A stretch of DNA of 64,000 bases from Bizionia saleffrena. GTDB lineage: Bacteria > Bacteroidota > Bacteroidia > Flavobacteriales > Flavobacteriaceae. Location of the stretch: contig NZ_VSKM01000002.1 in assembly GCF_008086175.1 (NCBI RefSeq), forward strand, positions 239,469 to 303,468, written 5' to 3'. Below are positions 63,840 to 64,000 of the stretch, piece after piece. Made by a program: the position numbers and the translations under genes. Below the pieces are notes generated by a model. It did not search any database. It had not been told where the DNA came from and was given only the letters and a program-made list of their open reading frames with translations. Numbering within the stretch: the first letter of the stretch is position 1; every line of letters begins with the position of its first letter.

Positions 63840-64000
63840 TTGGATATAAAATTAGCACAGTATTTGTTACCGGAAGGCGTTATGGATTATTTTGAAATTG
63901 TAGACCATAAATCATCAGAAGGTAATGTTCATTTTTACCTAGAAGAAAAGAACGTGCTGCCCAAGGAGTACCAATCAGAATTAGCGCAATCCAAAGGCTT
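63840..64000 (+). CDS. ISAon1-family transposase N-terminal region protein, partial
   Basis: An open frame from TTG at 63840 (in-frame TAG just upstream, no ATG) reads LDIKLAQYLLPEGVMDYFEI, then VDHKSSEGNVHFYLEEKNVL and QSKGF, and runs off the window. This matches the N-terminal region protein of ISAon1-type elements, which is normally followed by a second frame with the catalytic domain. Recognition is from memory of the family pattern (DIK-LLP-YF-VD, HFYLEEKN). Confidence 0.75.
   Translation, partial: MDIKLAQYLLPEGVMDYFEIVDHKSSEGNVHFYLEEKNVLPKEYQSELAQSKG

Larger units (their letters stand above)
63785..64000 (+). mobile_element. left end of an ISAon1-type insertion sequence (partial)
   Basis: The repeat array stops near 63785 and a transposase gene with its own promoter begins. 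The exact element end (about 63783-63800) cannot be fixed without the right end, which is beyond the window. Confidence 0.6.

Overview
The window is a piece of a Flavobacteriaceae-type (Bacteroidota) chromosome. Evidence for this is the AT-rich composition, the Bacteroidota promoter box TAnnTTTG in front of many genes, the absence of Shine-Dalgarno sequences, a SusC/SusD pair, a type IX secretion (T9SS) sorting domain, the mevalonate route to isoprenoids, an HD-PycTM protein and an ISAon1-type transposase.

Layout. 1-6400 (mostly minus strand): arginine decarboxylase and agmatinase (polyamine synthesis), a pseudouridine-synthase homologue lacking its catalytic Asp, a UbiA prenyltransferase, mevalonate kinase and diphosphomevalonate decarboxylase. 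6500-9400: a TetR regulator, a decayed DUF1697 gene, a BaiN-type flavoprotein and a glycerophosphodiesterase. 9500-19250: a 1236-residue phosphoesterase/kinase-like/beta-barrel lipoprotein, an HD-PycTM membrane protein, a GAF protein, acyl-CoA thioesterase II and an MscS channel. 19300-28400: an RND tripartite efflux operon headed by a GbsR/MarR-type regulator, then an EamA exporter, a second regulator of the same family and an MFS transporter. The two regulators are paralogues and have related palindromes at their promoters. 28500-35100: class V aminotransferase, DsbD and an M16 peptidase. 35300-43300: a nutrient-uptake locus (TlpA-like lipoprotein, SusD, STN-containing SusC, FecR anti-sigma, with the ECF sigma factor divergent). 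43600-48850: tRNA-Leu(UAG), M20 dipeptidase, a BlaI/M56-peptidase pair with three operators lying on its promoter, PhnA-like and MmcQ-like proteins. 48880-55990: a decayed T9SS-secreted protein, cyclase, HemW, RuvC, an outer-membrane barrel, a flippase-like membrane protein with a glycosyltransferase, and a TonB-C-like lipoprotein.

The most unusual part is 56490-64000. Six near-identical copies of a 237-bp tandem unit (59326-60687, minus) each encode a 58-residue peptide with a signal sequence. They lie directly upstream, on the same strand, of a periplasmic-TPR sensor histidine kinase and its LuxR-type response regulator. None of the six peptides reaches 60 residues, so ordinary gene calling may miss them. 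Beyond them lie about four copies of a ~689-bp non-coding repeat with exchangeable modules (61140-63790), and then an ISAon1-type transposase gene that runs off the window end.

Gene calls, motifs and repeat coordinates come from direct reading of the sequence. Functions come from recognised families. Links between neighbours, such as peptides acting on the TPR kinase, are inference.
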